Below are positions 1 through 12,334 of a DNA stretch of 64,000 nt, in pieces. The notes beneath the pieces were generated by a model. The model did no database searches. It was not told the DNA's origin and was given only the letters and a program-made list of their open reading frames with translations. Origin of the DNA: Pomacea canaliculata (lineage: Eukaryota > Mollusca > Gastropoda > Architaenioglossa > Ampullariidae); NCBI RefSeq assembly GCF_003073045.1, contig NC_037590.1, positions 22,904,449-22,968,448 on the forward strand, given 5' to 3'. Every line of letters starts with the position of its first letter. The first letter of the stretch is position 1. Position numbers and translations under genes: made by a program.

Positions 1-3000
1 TTGAACCTTGATTTTGTCACCTTTCACACTTAATGTTCAAATGGGAGTTTGCAGCAACAGAAGCTGAATCAACTGATGGGGGTGGGGAGTAGGGTGGGGT
101 AAAAGAGATCCCTTCTTAACATCAGGTTGAAAGAGAGGAAAAGGGAGAGCAAAAAAGCATTCAAGACACTCGCTGATGCATCCCGATCTGCCATCAACAT
201 TACTATGTGAGAAAACAAAGTTCACCCGTAAAAATTGATTTCATTGCTGGTCAGGTAACCCTGCAATATGTACATCAAATTCAAATGCATACTGAACAAT
301 ACAAGAAAGAGAGCTTCTTCCATGTATGAAGAAAGGGAAAAAAAACAAAACAAAACAAAATAAAACCCAACCAACCCAGTGACAGTAGCTGTGTAGCTAG
401 TCTGAGTAACATGCAACATGCCATTTAAAAAAGATAACACATAAAGCTGATCCCATAAGGAAAGTTGATGCAAAGTCAAAGAACACATTGAATGAACAAT
501 TGCCTAAACAATTTGTAACCAGCAGTATTGACAAGCTGTAGCAGTGCCAACACTGCACTCTTTGTCACATGAGAATTTTTTTTCAAAATATATTACAGGC
601 TCTCCAAGCAATTGTAGTTGTACACCTCATGCCAGTCTACTAGATTTATGTACAAATTATCAGTGAACAGGTCTAATATTTACAGAAAGGTTCACAAGAA
701 CTATGGATAATAGTTCCTGATTGGCATTATTTATGTGGTATTTCAAACACAGTTAAAACAAAGTCATACTGTTTATTGTAGCAGTGCAGGAAGCAAAAAT
801 GCTTGTGCCAGAACTGAAGTGGACCCCCTTCACTCAATTCTTGAGGGTGACTGAAGGACAGCTGATGATGTGTAGTGTCTCCAAGAAGGAGAGATATGGG
901 GACCAGGTATATCAGCTGTTGCTTGTCTGCAACTATATGTTATCTTGCAGACAACAAGCACTTTGTGCTATACTACTACACAAACCTACTTGTTCTTCCA
1001 GACCCAAGTAATCTGTCCATCAGCACAAGTGCATCAAAATTTGATACAGTTGGGTTTTTTTTTAAACAGCTCATGGAAAAATTGCTGATTAAACCTACTC
1101 TGCTACTTAAGCAGCATAAGACTGGATAAAATTATCCCAAGATATTTAAAAATGCCAAACAGAAATATCCATCTCTAATCATTTACTGATGGAGAAAGAA
1201 AGCTTTAACACACAGAACGAACTTATGTTGATATTTTTGCCTCAAAATCGCATTTACTACTTCATCGTTGTACATGATAAAACACCTCCACACACTCAAT
1301 GTAACAATGACAAAATAACTTGTCATTATTTTAAATATATGGGAAAGAAGCTACTGAAAACATACAATATGCACAAAAGTCTAAAGTAAAATCTTTCAAA
1401 CGATTTGCTAATGTTTTTTACAGAGAAACTGAAAATACCTTACCAAACAAAAGCAGTTTTTATTATTTAAAATGCTGAAATGTACTTTTTTTTCTTTAGA
1501 TTCAACCATAAGTGGTTTTAATTACTTTGATGCTTTCTTGTCTATGGGTGATCTGAAACCAGTAAAAAATAGTGATAAAGAGTGGGAAAAAATGACAATA
1601 AAAAGGGGAAAAAAATTAGATAAATAAAACTTACTTTCAGGAGGAAAAGATGAACATGGCATGAAATACCAAGAACATAGACCTAATGGACAAAGGACTT
1701 GAGACATTTTCTGTGATCTTCTTACTGTTGTATTATGCATTAAACGAAACTGATGCCAATGTCACAAAATATCTGTCATTTGAAGAATCTTATTGGAGAA
1801 CATTGTCGATGAATTAGTGTGGCAATGAAAATTTTGTAAGCAGACACCCACAGAAAAATGATTTGATCTAAAAGCTCACTCTGCTCACATCATTTTAGCT
1901 AAATGCACTTCACAGTTTGTCATGTACACTTTTAAAAAAATACCTAAACATTTCACTGTAAACAAAAAAGTGCGTATAGAAAGATTGCATACACCATTTT
2001 TATCTACTATAATCAATATCTCAAACAGTTACAGAGTCAACAAATGGCCTTTATAATCATGTTACTTATATATACTTTTTATAACATGTTCAGTTAAACA
2101 ATTAATTAAACCAATGTCTCATCCATGGTAATCTATTAGGCTGCTGAGCTATTCACATCATGCACAAACTTGCACCCTCATCATACAGCTCTATACTATA
2201 ATGTGCAATCAGAATGATACATTTACGGGTGTACCTGATCTCCAACATTTATATAATTGCACATACAATGAGTGATCCAGCAGAAGCCTCTGCTTCCTTC
2301 GACTGGTCTCAAGGAAATTTTACTGTTACAAACATCACCCAGAAAGCAAACAAATAGCACTACAGTTCCATTCCTCTATGCAAGTCAAAATGGGTTCACA
2401 ATGAAAGATTTAGCAGGTTTTGTTCATCAGAATTTATACAGCTGCTGATAAACAAGTGAGCACACCTCCTGCAGCTCTGAGATTATATTTCGTTCATTAC
2501 TCTGTGCATTATGAGCAGTGAACATTCATGTCAGCATCTTAGCAGAGATGGAAAAAAACCCCAAATCTCACACTGAACTTGCATAAACACAAAACGAATC
2601 ACAACAAGAACAAGTGTAGCTTTGTTGATGACTGCATTCTTGAAAGAGGAGTCTTTTAAAAGACCACAAGCAAAACTGCAGCTATTCATGACAACTCACT
2701 CTGAAGCTTTATCTCAACCACCTAGAAAACAACAATGTCTCAACTAACTGGATAACATACATTGGTCTGTGCATAAATGTAGAAGATTTTCATGGGAGAA
2801 AAGGCTGCTTGTGTTTCATGAACAGTAGCATTCATAAAAACACAACAAAAACATTCACAGCACATGCTACATGCCTGTGCACAAAAAGTGAGATTGCTGC
2901 ACATTGTGTAGTGTTCTCCTGTATCTTTCTTATTTTCTTTTTTGTCCATAAGTACAAGAGATGCCAATCTCACCACATCTTTACAAAAATGCATCCATTT

Positions 3001-5934
3001 GCTGGACATTTAAAACACCACATAATGCTCACTAACCTAAAGTAGCACAGGTGCAGTCAGTACTGAGTAGTGACAATAACGGTACATTTTTGTGGGTCAT
3101 TTGAAGCTTTCACTTTTTGTTTGTACACACCAGTTTCCTTGTTTTATCAGCAGATCTGATACATGTCACACAATTAAAACCCCTCCAAAAACACCCATGC
3201 ATTTCCTTGTAAATGCACTTCAATATATTCATGCTAAACTTTGCAACAATTACTCCAGTGGAGACATAATAGAACTGTTTTCAATGCTCCTGATAATTCC
3301 ATCAACAAACATTTCTAACATAGCTCTATTTTAACAGTTCTGATGATCAACTCCAAACAAACTAATAGCCAGTTCGTAAGCAGTTTGCATTTGTGAAAAT
3401 AGTAAGCCGTGATATCCATTATCATCTAGTTATGCTGTACAACATATTCAAATAAGAATTTGTATTGTGGAAGTAATAAAAATTGCGGTAGGCTTGTGGT
3501 TATTTGGAACACATGGATCTTCTTTGTTATTCTATTCCCTTAAGTAAATATGTGGCAAGGGCAACACAGTCCAATACAAATGCTGCATATAGGATATGTA
3601 TACAAAACCCCTGCCATTCTTATTATTATTACAATAAGAAAAATTATATAGCACTGCACTCCAGCCAAAGACAGGTTTATTTTGCTTTATAAAAACCAAA
3701 TTACATTTAAAATCCTACTTAAAATTTTTCCTTCAATCTTTCTCTTTGGATATGACATTGCTATGTTTAGCAAAAGGGAATGAGTAATGTGTTGTTTTTC
3801 ACTTTGAAAATAGAGATGATGCTAAAGCAGTTCTTAATTTTCCATTATGATTAAAAGTACCTGTCACTATCAATGTTTCATCAAAGCAACATTCTAGAAG
3901 TAAAATTTGATGGTATTTTGATAATCACTTTTCAGCAACACACCATTATTACTGAAAATGATAATGCTCTATCACCTCAAGCAACAGCTAAGAGAAAGGG
4001 TACAGATAAAGAGGCTTCATGCTTGTTTCCCCTAGCACCTGATTAGTTCAAATTGGTTCCTTAGGGCTACATATAAGAAAGGTCAAAATCTTCATTCTAA
4101 AATCAGCAGATAAACCAAGGAATGCATTCCCAACTGCGTCATTATCTCACACCAATAGCAACTGCATATCTTCCACATTGAGCTAATACCACACACACAT
4201 AATTTATTACTTATCTAACAGCAGGCAGTAATTCAGTTGTTTAAATTGTGTTAAACTGTCAATAACACAAAAGTCAACTGTCAAAGTTTTAAAGATTCTT
4301 TGAACACATTATAAAATATGAGCTATGCATGTAAGGGAAGAACACTTCTGCTTAAGCATTCAAGGAGGAGGAGGATATGTTGTCATACATTTACTTCAAT
4401 TTTTGGTTTTGCTTTTGCAATAACCACAAGTCTGCCAAGGATGTGCATTCAACCTGATCAGTTTTCAGCAGACAGCCAAATGTAATGGACACTGTAGGCA
4501 TCGAGTTCGAGATCAATTTATACACAATCATATCTTAGTATAAAAGTTCAAACACTAAATTGACATGATTGACAACTTTACATAGTTTAAAGAGTTATGA
4601 AAATATAACCTAGTGGGGGAAAAAGCACAGCAAATATGCATGTACCCCATATACTGAAATACACATATTCATGGTGTAGTGAGCTGTGGTATGTCTTGCT
4701 GTTACGAATGGTGTCTTGCGTGCGCCATTTGTTCCACATCACTTGGAGTGGTAAAAAGAGAAAACAATTGCTCTAAAAATGGCCGAGTGGAAAAACACAA
4801 CTGTCTTCTCCGCCATCTTCTTTATGACTCTCTGTGACATTCCTTTGAAATTTGTGCTTCTTTGATTCGATTCACCTACAAATCTCTTCATTCTCTCTGG
4901 TGGGGGCTCACTGAGCGTTGTGTTGTGTGTGTAATACATCATGTGTATGAAAGGTAAGTGTTAGTTCGTCATATTACACATGGTCATAAAGACTTGATTG
5001 CTGTCCACTACTATATACGTAAGCTGATTCCATAACATTAGTTTTATTCTCTTCTTCAAATCATCTTTCTGCAGATGGTCAAATAAAGACTTAATTTAGT
5101 CATTTAAAACTACATCAGAAACTGAAAAAGGCTCAGTCATAATGACAGGGCAAACCATTCTCAACAATTTAAGTAAAAAAGTAATTCTAACCTTAAATGT
5201 AAATTATTGTGAAACTGGAGATAATAACAATTAAGAAGAAGGATATATTTTAAGATTTTTAAATACCAAGTAAACGAAATTAAAAATAAATCTGCTTGCC
5301 ATTAAGTCAGTGATCTTGCCATTTCCTTGTGTACCATGTTTCAGTTCTTTCATGTCTTGCAATACAAGGCAATGCATAAACACTTCAGTTATCTACTCCA
5401 GTTTGAATGGGAGAAAAGTGCAACACAGTTGCACAATGTCAATAATCTATGGTGTCATAAAAATATCAATTCTGCAGAAGTATGTTGTAACAGCAAAACT
5501 CTTCAAAATGATCTATATGATATCTAAAACACTGCAGCTATGTTAGTTAAATGTTGCTTCAGCAAGGATGTTGGCACAAAATGCCTGTATGCTCATTGGT
5601 TTTCTTTCATCACTCAGAACCTTCCCAAGGTGCAACAACATTGGTCTTGCTGGGTACAGATAATGCCAGACAAGAGGAAGAATCTCCACGTACTTCCATC
5701 ACATGCAGGGACATGTGTTTGTTGGGTACCTCCAATTGTAGCTGTCTGCTCTTACGTGGACTTTCACTTCTTGTGGATGAGGCACGTTCATGTCTACGTG
5801 GTAAATTGGGAGAATTTTCACTGTGCAACAGACACAGTAATAAATCAATAAAATTATAAACCTTGCCTTATATTTTAAAAATTATGGATTCTTCATCTGA
5901 AGGTAAAACCCACTATGCACTATCAGTACCTGAT
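1..5934. other. Non-coding stretch, no gene recognised
   Basis: AT-rich sequence with only short, unconserved open frames. I see no exon with homology, no tRNA and no long repeat. It lies downstream of the minus-strand RGS gene, so some of it could be a long 3' UTR or intergenic DNA; nothing in the sequence decides this. Confidence 0.5.
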
Positions 5935-6230
5935 TTACAGTAGTGTCAATATGTTTATCTGTGGATATATCTCTGCAATTAATAATAGTGAAGGTAGTAC
6001 CATGACCATAAGGTTGTAAGGAAGTGAAGTGTTAGAGCTTTTAGCAGCACCCATCCTCTCCTCATTGCCCAATTTCCCCAATCCTCTAAGAAGTATACAC
6101 AGCTGAGTCAACTTGGGGGAGCACATTGCATCATATGGGTACACCTTCGAGTTTGGATGCTGTTGCTCTAACCACCAGGGAATGTACCTGAACCATTCAC
6201 TAGGCTATCCACTGGTTCACTTGCAAATAA
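5935..6230 (-). repeat. Candidate tRNA-derived SINE
   Basis: Read on the minus strand, it begins with a tRNA-like head: an A-box-like GATAGCCTAGTGAATGG near 6205-6190, then a B-box-like segment near 6150-6140. A non-tRNA body follows. The order and spacing of the two boxes fit a Pol III SINE head, but the B box is diverged and I cannot compare it with a consensus. The 3' end is approximate. Confidence 0.45.
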
Positions 6231-9059
6231 ACTTAGATCACCCAGTTTCACTTGTAGAAAACCCTTTAACATCTGGTATCCTTAATTTGATCCTGACATC
6301 AAAAGACTGACAGATTTTTTTTCATTACTCCTCACAGCTACAATAAATGCTGTCAGATCACTAAAATCTATCACTGTTCTGAAAGTCACACATTGTAACA
6401 TGTGAAAAATAAGGTGTGAGGTGTAACAATAATTTAAAACAGTATCTTTGACTATGAATGAAAGCTTGTTAAAGCACATACAGCTAAAAGATCAAGACAA
6501 AATCTAAAGAACACCATTAACGGCATTAAAAAACTATCATCTTGCTCAGTGGCTGCTCACTGCCTGTTGCATATCCTTTTTGTTATACTGACAGCAGAAA
6601 CCTAATCTGACAGATATCTGTACAAATGTCAACAGTTGCCAAGAAGGCAGTGAGAATTTTTGTACAGCCTAAAGTCTTATTGGGATTTTTTAAATTTATT
6701 AGACCTATGACTATGTCTATTCATGTAAAGCAATGGAAGCAGTGTCTCTAAGAGAGTTTATTTCTGTTTTCAAATCATAATTCTTGCCCAGTGACATTAT
6801 GCTCAGTAGCTTGTAGTAAACTGTCACCCATAGTCTGTGAGTAAAGCACATACAGTTTTCCTCTACACAGGAAAATAAGCTTTAAAAATTTATTATCATT
6901 ATTATTAGACGACATCAAGATCACGATATGTTGCTTTTGAAACAGAGAAATTTTTATAGCTGTTGTGCTTTAAGTTATTTATAGGAACTTACTACCATTT
7001 CAAATAAATTTGCTTCTCTACAGTCTAATTTCTTACTTTCATCATTAAGTGTGTTTTGAAATTTCTAAAGAACATTCCAAATTACAAGGCAAATATTTAC
7101 ACACAACTCGGTTCACACACACACTGCATTAGCAAGTATGCAGTAATCTCTCAAATTCCCAGTTACCATCAAAAGAAAGAACCTACTGAATCATGGTTAT
7201 GCAGGATAAATTGAAACAAATTGTGAAAAATGACCTCCAGTCACAGTTTCAAGATTTTCCAAAGTTAAACTTTACTTCATTTATTATACGTATTCCACCT
7301 CAAGATGATTTCTATACAAGAGTTTCAGAGTGTAAGGATCTGACCTTGGTGAGTACTTCACAATTTGTTTCCTTAACATTTAAATTAAAAATTTTTAATT
7401 TTGATTTAAAAAGTTTAAATAAATTTTAATTTCTGGGGTAGATGGCATTTTTTGAGAATTATAAAATACAACTAAAATAGTGTAAACTGGGAGTAAGTTG
7501 TACATGCTCTTCCAAAAGATGCAAAGGGGAAAAAATGCAGTTTTGCCAGAAAGCCAGAAAATAAGCACAAATGAAACAGAAACAAAGCAAAAAATATGTA
7601 TCTGATCCTGATGCGTTAGAATATATATATATGTGCACACAAGGATGCATGCACACACATCGCTATTAAAAACCCCACATAAACAAAGCCATAAAAGGAG
7701 GTCTTACTTGGGTAAAACTAGGGAAACTGAATCACTTGGTATAAAGTGTCAATTTCTGAAAACAAAATGAAATCATACATCACAAACAATATTATTTGCC
7801 TCATAGGACTGAAAATAAACATAAAGAACAAGGCAACAGAAAAAAATTATAAACATCAATTTCTAATCAATGATGTAAACAGGGAACTCACATAGGGCAT
7901 TCTGTGAAGTCAATTGAAACCCTGAAATCTCTTTAATTGCTACAAATACCTCCATCAACATTAAGTCCTTGTCATGTTATGTTTATAGCAATTCAGTTTA
8001 AGTCTCAAATTAAAAAAAATTAAGAATTTACCAGCAGTTTGCTTTTATGAATGGATATCTCTTGTCTATTTCTATGGTGAGATCATTTCTGATCTCAAAT
8101 TCATCCAAACATGTAGTCCTTCCTCCTCTTCTATAAAATTGTTGTGCTTTCAGCAGTTTCAACACACAAGGTGCTACAATGCAAAAAATGTTTGTGTAAA
8201 TCTATGATCTAATGTGTACAATTAGTTCTTTTGCATTTCATCCTCATCTTTATTTGTTTCACCAATGTACCAACTCTGGTGGCTTTGGTCCATTGCTCTT
8301 TCCTCAAAGCCTGGCCATCTGACCTCTGCCATTTTCACCATGTCTCGCTGCTATAAGGTTAATAGATTATGGGCGAGTTCTGTCACCTTGCCACAGTGGT
8401 CTAATTTGGGAACATTCCAATGGAAGATCCTTCTTTTGACACTTTACAGATGTTTTGACTCCAGCAACACATTTGTTGCTCCTGCCCTGGAGTTTGTGGG
8501 TGTGCTATGTATTTGTTGATCCAGGTGTTGACTGATCCTACATGATCCTTCATTTGTTGTCTCTGGTCCTTATTCTGGGCTTACACACTTGGAATATTAT
8601 TAAACAGTGGTAGTGCGTTCCTAGTTAGTGAAAATATGTTCATTCCAGTCCTCAAAACAGTGATGGGAGTTCTCACAATAAAACTTTTTAACTTTAACCA
8701 AGTGTGCTTTTAAACAAAAGCAATAAAAAAATTTTCTTTACTTGTTTGCATGCTTTTGAGAAATCTTTTTGAGTAGCGTTTTTTAACTTTCCAACTTCTA
8801 AAGATGAAAAATAAATAAATTTTGGAAAGAACATATCCACATGTGAATTCAAACTCATTGCAATGCACAAGAATGATCACAAACAAACCAATGCGCTGTA
8901 CAAGAAACGTGTCAGCAAACCACTCTTAGCATAAGCATTATTCCTAAGAATAATCCACATACTGTTAGTTCCCCTTCTAACCAATGCTTTTACTTTTTCT
9001 ATGGACTAGCCTGCCTGCCTGCTCATCTTCCTCTGCAGATTCATGAAACTCTGAAATCC
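6231..9059. other. Non-coding stretch, no gene recognised
   Basis: AT-rich with short ATT runs (around 6890-6905) and a short TA/TG repeat at about 7620-7640. The segment 8250-8580 is richer in C and G and may be an old repeat, but no domain can be read in it. Confidence 0.4.
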
Positions 9060-9250
9060 GTACTGTTTGTTCCCCGTTTCCTCTTTGCATCTTCTATGTT
9101 TGTCTTTTATTACTTGTTTGCATGGTTGTTTATCTTTCAATCCTTCATATGTTGGCCATATCTCACTCTTGTCTGAAGCATTGAAAGCATGCTCCTTCAT
9201 GAGTGATCATGCACTATATAAATCCCATTTATTATTATTTATTATTATGT
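9060..9250 (+). mobile_element. 3' tail of the CR1/L2-like LINE family
   Basis: It shares the order of motifs seen in the other tails of this window: CTTCATATGTTGGCCATATC, then a stretch ending in GCACTATATAAATC and a (TTATTA)n end. The closest relatives are at 17720-17890 and 26490-26763. Only the 3' UTR end is present, as expected of a 5'-truncated insertion. Confidence 0.6.
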
Positions 9251-10394
9251 ATATACCAGCAACCTCCTGACTATTTTATCTACTTTTCTGATTGCTGATT
9301 ATCTATTCTGCTTGATCTGTATGATCTGTAGAACTAATCTGTGATCCATCAACATCTTGGTCTCAGAACAGGATGTCATCTTCAGAACAACCACTCTGGG
9401 ATTCCATTTACTTATTTAGCATGTGTCATTCTTTGTACAGTACCAAAGGCTTGCCCACAGGGCTGTAATAAATGTCAACTTTATTGAACGTTAACCTTTT
9501 AGCCAGAAACAACAAAAAACCAGCAGAAACTGATGGGAAGAGTCTGTTTTGACCTGTCATTGAAGCTCAAGGAAAATGGACTTAGAGACTGCACACATGC
9601 GAAAGCCTGTCTAATGGATGTGTGAAGCATCTAGCGTTGGCTGTCTAGGTGCATGCCACCTCTCACTTGGAGCCCTTACCACTGGCTAGTATCACTGTCT
9701 CTGCAGCAGGTGAAAAAAAAAAAAGTTGCCGCTCTTCTACCAATATAACTAGCCTCTCCACAGTTTCTGTGCAGTGCCTACATGCAGCAGTGGATGGAAA
9801 TAAGGTACCTCTCTGGCCCAATGCCAAATTGTAAGGGCTCAGAGGAGGTTTGGCTCCCAGGTGTGCGGCATGCATGGCCTATTTTATTTTTTGTAGACAT
9901 GACCTGGTGCCTCAAAAACCAAACCCCCAGCTACGGCCAAACAGACCTTCGAAGACAACAGATGCTGGCCTTTAGTGAGAACTGAGTATCTATACAAGCA
10001 CCAGGCCCTAAGCCTCAAGAGGGCCAATCCTCAGCTACTAATCTAGCCCCCAAACACCTCCTGTCAAGCTCTAGGGGTCAGCTTCTGAGTTCACTACCTG
10101 CACAGGACAGAGAATATAAGACATAACCAGCTGAATGCGAAAGAATTCTGATGGGAGATTGAACAGATTATGTAGCAATACTAAGATTCTGGATGGTTTG
10201 TGGGTGTGAGATGTTAATTACCCAAAAAGGTAGTAGAGTACAGCACACATTTCAATGCTTTGCATAGGACAACAGAAGGACCAAAGTTTTGTTCTCATTT
10301 TTGGTTGATGGACACCCAAGAAAGGATGGGGTAGAAGGGTAGGCGTTTGTGTTGATTTTGTGTTCTCTCCATTCATTAGTCATCTACGTTAAGG
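9251..10394. other. Non-coding stretch, no gene recognised
   Basis: It holds short open frames in several overlapping phases with no recognisable domain, and an A-run at 9712-9724. Its base composition is somewhat more GC-rich than the DNA before it. Confidence 0.4.
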
Positions 10395-10611
10395 TGACCA
10401 GACGTCCCGCTTTTCTTTAGGCGGGACAGTCCCGCTTTTGACCTCGTGTCCCGCCTGCTCATCGGGCAGGACGCCCAATGTCCCGCTTTCTGTCTGGCAA
10501 GTCCATCAAATGTCCCGGTTGTCTTTAAAAAACACTTTTTTCGGCGTTCTTTGACGGTGACGACACCATCATCGGCACGTGTCCCGCTTTCGCCCCCGAA
10601 ACGTCTGGTCA
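10395..10611. mobile_element. TIR-bounded miniature element with GTCCCGC hairpins
   Basis: The outer ends are perfect 11-bp inverted repeats: TGACCAGACGT at 10395-10405 and ACGTCTGGTCA at 10601-10611. Inside, GTCCCGC and its complement recur; GTCCCGCTTTTCTTTAGGCG starting at 10404 is the first arm and loop of a hairpin closed by GGGAC. This is the build of a non-autonomous DNA transposon. Related GTCCCGC/GTCCCGAT elements in other animals are hAT-like (family knowledge). I found no clean target-site duplication. Confidence 0.6.
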
Positions 10612-10642
10612 ACGAAGAACTGAAACCGAGTCCATCGCCACG

Positions 10643-10888
10643 CAGGTTCAGCGAAGGCGTTGGCGATGGATTGGACATGTGCTCCGCCAGCAGACAGCAG
10701 ACCTCTCCAGAGTCGCCCTACGATGGACTCCAGACGGCCGAAGAAAACAAGGCCGCCCAAAGGAAACTTGGAGAAGAACAGTGGAAAGGGAGATGAAGGG
10801 AAAGGGCTGGACATGGGGTCACCCAGAGTGGGTTTCAGCCGATCGACATCGGTGGCAGACTCTGGTTGAGGCCTTATGTGCAACCTGA
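10643..10888 (+). pseudogene. LINE ORF2 C-terminal fragment
   Basis: The frame reads RRRWRWIGHVLR, then a Thr/Arg linker, GRRKQGRPKETWRRTVERE, and ends in RWQTLVEALCAT followed by a stop. This WIGHxLR...GRPxxTW...LVxALCAT arrangement is the standard carboxy-terminus of many invertebrate non-LTR retrotransposon polyproteins. There is no reverse transcriptase upstream, so it is a 5'-truncated dead copy. It starts 31 bp after the TIR element, so the two may be neighbouring or nested insertions. Confidence 0.75.
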
Positions 10889-11639
10889 TGCACGAAGAGG
10901 AATAGATAGATAGATCAGCATACATGCGATACTGCAGAATGCAAATTGGTAACTGCAGAATAAACGATTCAGTATTTTGGTTGCATTGCTATGTTTCTAG
11001 AGTAGAATAGATCATTTATAAAACCCATTTTTGCTGTAAGATGATTCAACTGCTTTTGTGCTCGTACTTTTGTAAATTTTTATAATATACTCTTTTAATT
11101 AGCTTATGAATCTCCAAGTGTGCTCAATAACTGCAATACTTCTTAGGCATACTGACTTTGAAGAAAACTGTAAGTCCAAACTTAAAAAAAAAAGTACATA
11201 AATAATTTCTATTACTGATCAAATTTAATCTTTCTGTACCTGCCCTTTTACATCCTTCTTTACTACTACAACACTCATTTTAAATATTATAATCTTCCTT
11301 CATGCTTGATGTAGGTTTGATTTTACTTCAAATCTGTTATTTTTACTGTTTTCATAACCTATTAATTTCAAGTTTATCAATAAATTTCTCAGATTTCTGA
11401 TGAGATAAAGAAACAAAAAACAAAAGACAACATTTTGATAAAGTGATCATAGCAATTCTTCAAATTATGAAATCAGTTTTAAATCAAACTGAACACCACA
11501 AAAATCTCTAACAGTTTTAGTAACAACTTAATGATGATCATTTACTCAACCTTACAGCTGGTGCAGTATCTGAATGATAAACATTGAAACTATTGTTTAA
11601 CACTTTTGAATTAACCAAAAATACAAGTAACCATACAAA

Positions 11640-11760
11640 TGCAAGGTAACACATGTCACAGAGAAAGAACAGCATGCCCAAGACAAGAACTGAACTCAGG
11701 ACAATCAACCCTCACTGTCTTGGTGACAGGTGCTGACCATTGTGCCACCAGACCGCCCAC
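11640..11760 (-). repeat. tRNA-derived SINE head
   Basis: On the minus strand the sequence starts GGGCGGTCTGGTGGCACAAT, which contains an A-box-like TGGCACAATGG. About 40 bases later comes GAGTTCAGTTC, a B-box-like motif. This is the look of a Pol III-transcribed SINE head or tRNA relic. It cannot be a functional tRNA: I see no consistent cloverleaf stems. Confidence 0.5.
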
Positions 11761-12185
11761 ACTAAGTACAGGATTAAATCTTTTAGGATATAATGAAAAA
11801 AATAAGACACAACCACAGTTTATTAATTTTAGATTAAGCACAGCTGACTTCACATACCCTTGTAGTTCCCCTGCATCATGTTTCATGTATTGTACCCTTG
11901 TAACCATCAAGGCTATGCTGTCTAATCTACCTTGGAACAATCTATGCATCAGGCAGGCAGATATCTTGTTAATCTTATTTTTTAATTTTGAGAAGGCACA
12001 GAAAGATGAATAGGCACTGACCACATTCAAGGCAAAGCAAATATCTAGAAGAAAGAAATACCTTCAGATCTAAAACATGCTGGCAAACATAAGTGAGTGC
12101 GTTCTAGCTACATCCTAGTTTTCAACAATGCTGATACACAAGGGAGAAGAGTTACATGTTACGCAGGTTTGTAGTTTTACAAAGC

Positions 12186-12226
12186 AAAAAAAAAAAAAAA
12201 AATAAATAAATAAATAAAAATAAAAA
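12186..12226. repeat. Poly-A run with (AAAT)n microsatellite
   Basis: A run of more than 15 A followed by several AAAT units. It could be the tail of an old retroposon or a simple repeat. Confidence 0.8.
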
Positions 12227-12334
12227 TCAGGAATAACACAAGTAAAGAATATCCTACACCCTACTTGCTGTGTTTATATGACTATAAAAGGATTGGAGAC
12301 AGCAATTAGTTAAACACAACATCAAAACGACATC

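Noticed and set aside
4739..4942. Start-like contexts on both strands (AAGATGGCGG and AAAATGGCCG) with short open frames
   Set aside because: The frames are short, show no homology, and no partner exon with matching phase was found. The motif could equally be a YY1 site.
11656..12030. Open frames of 124 codons on both strands
   Set aside because: They overlap a SINE-like head and have no homology or matching splice sites.
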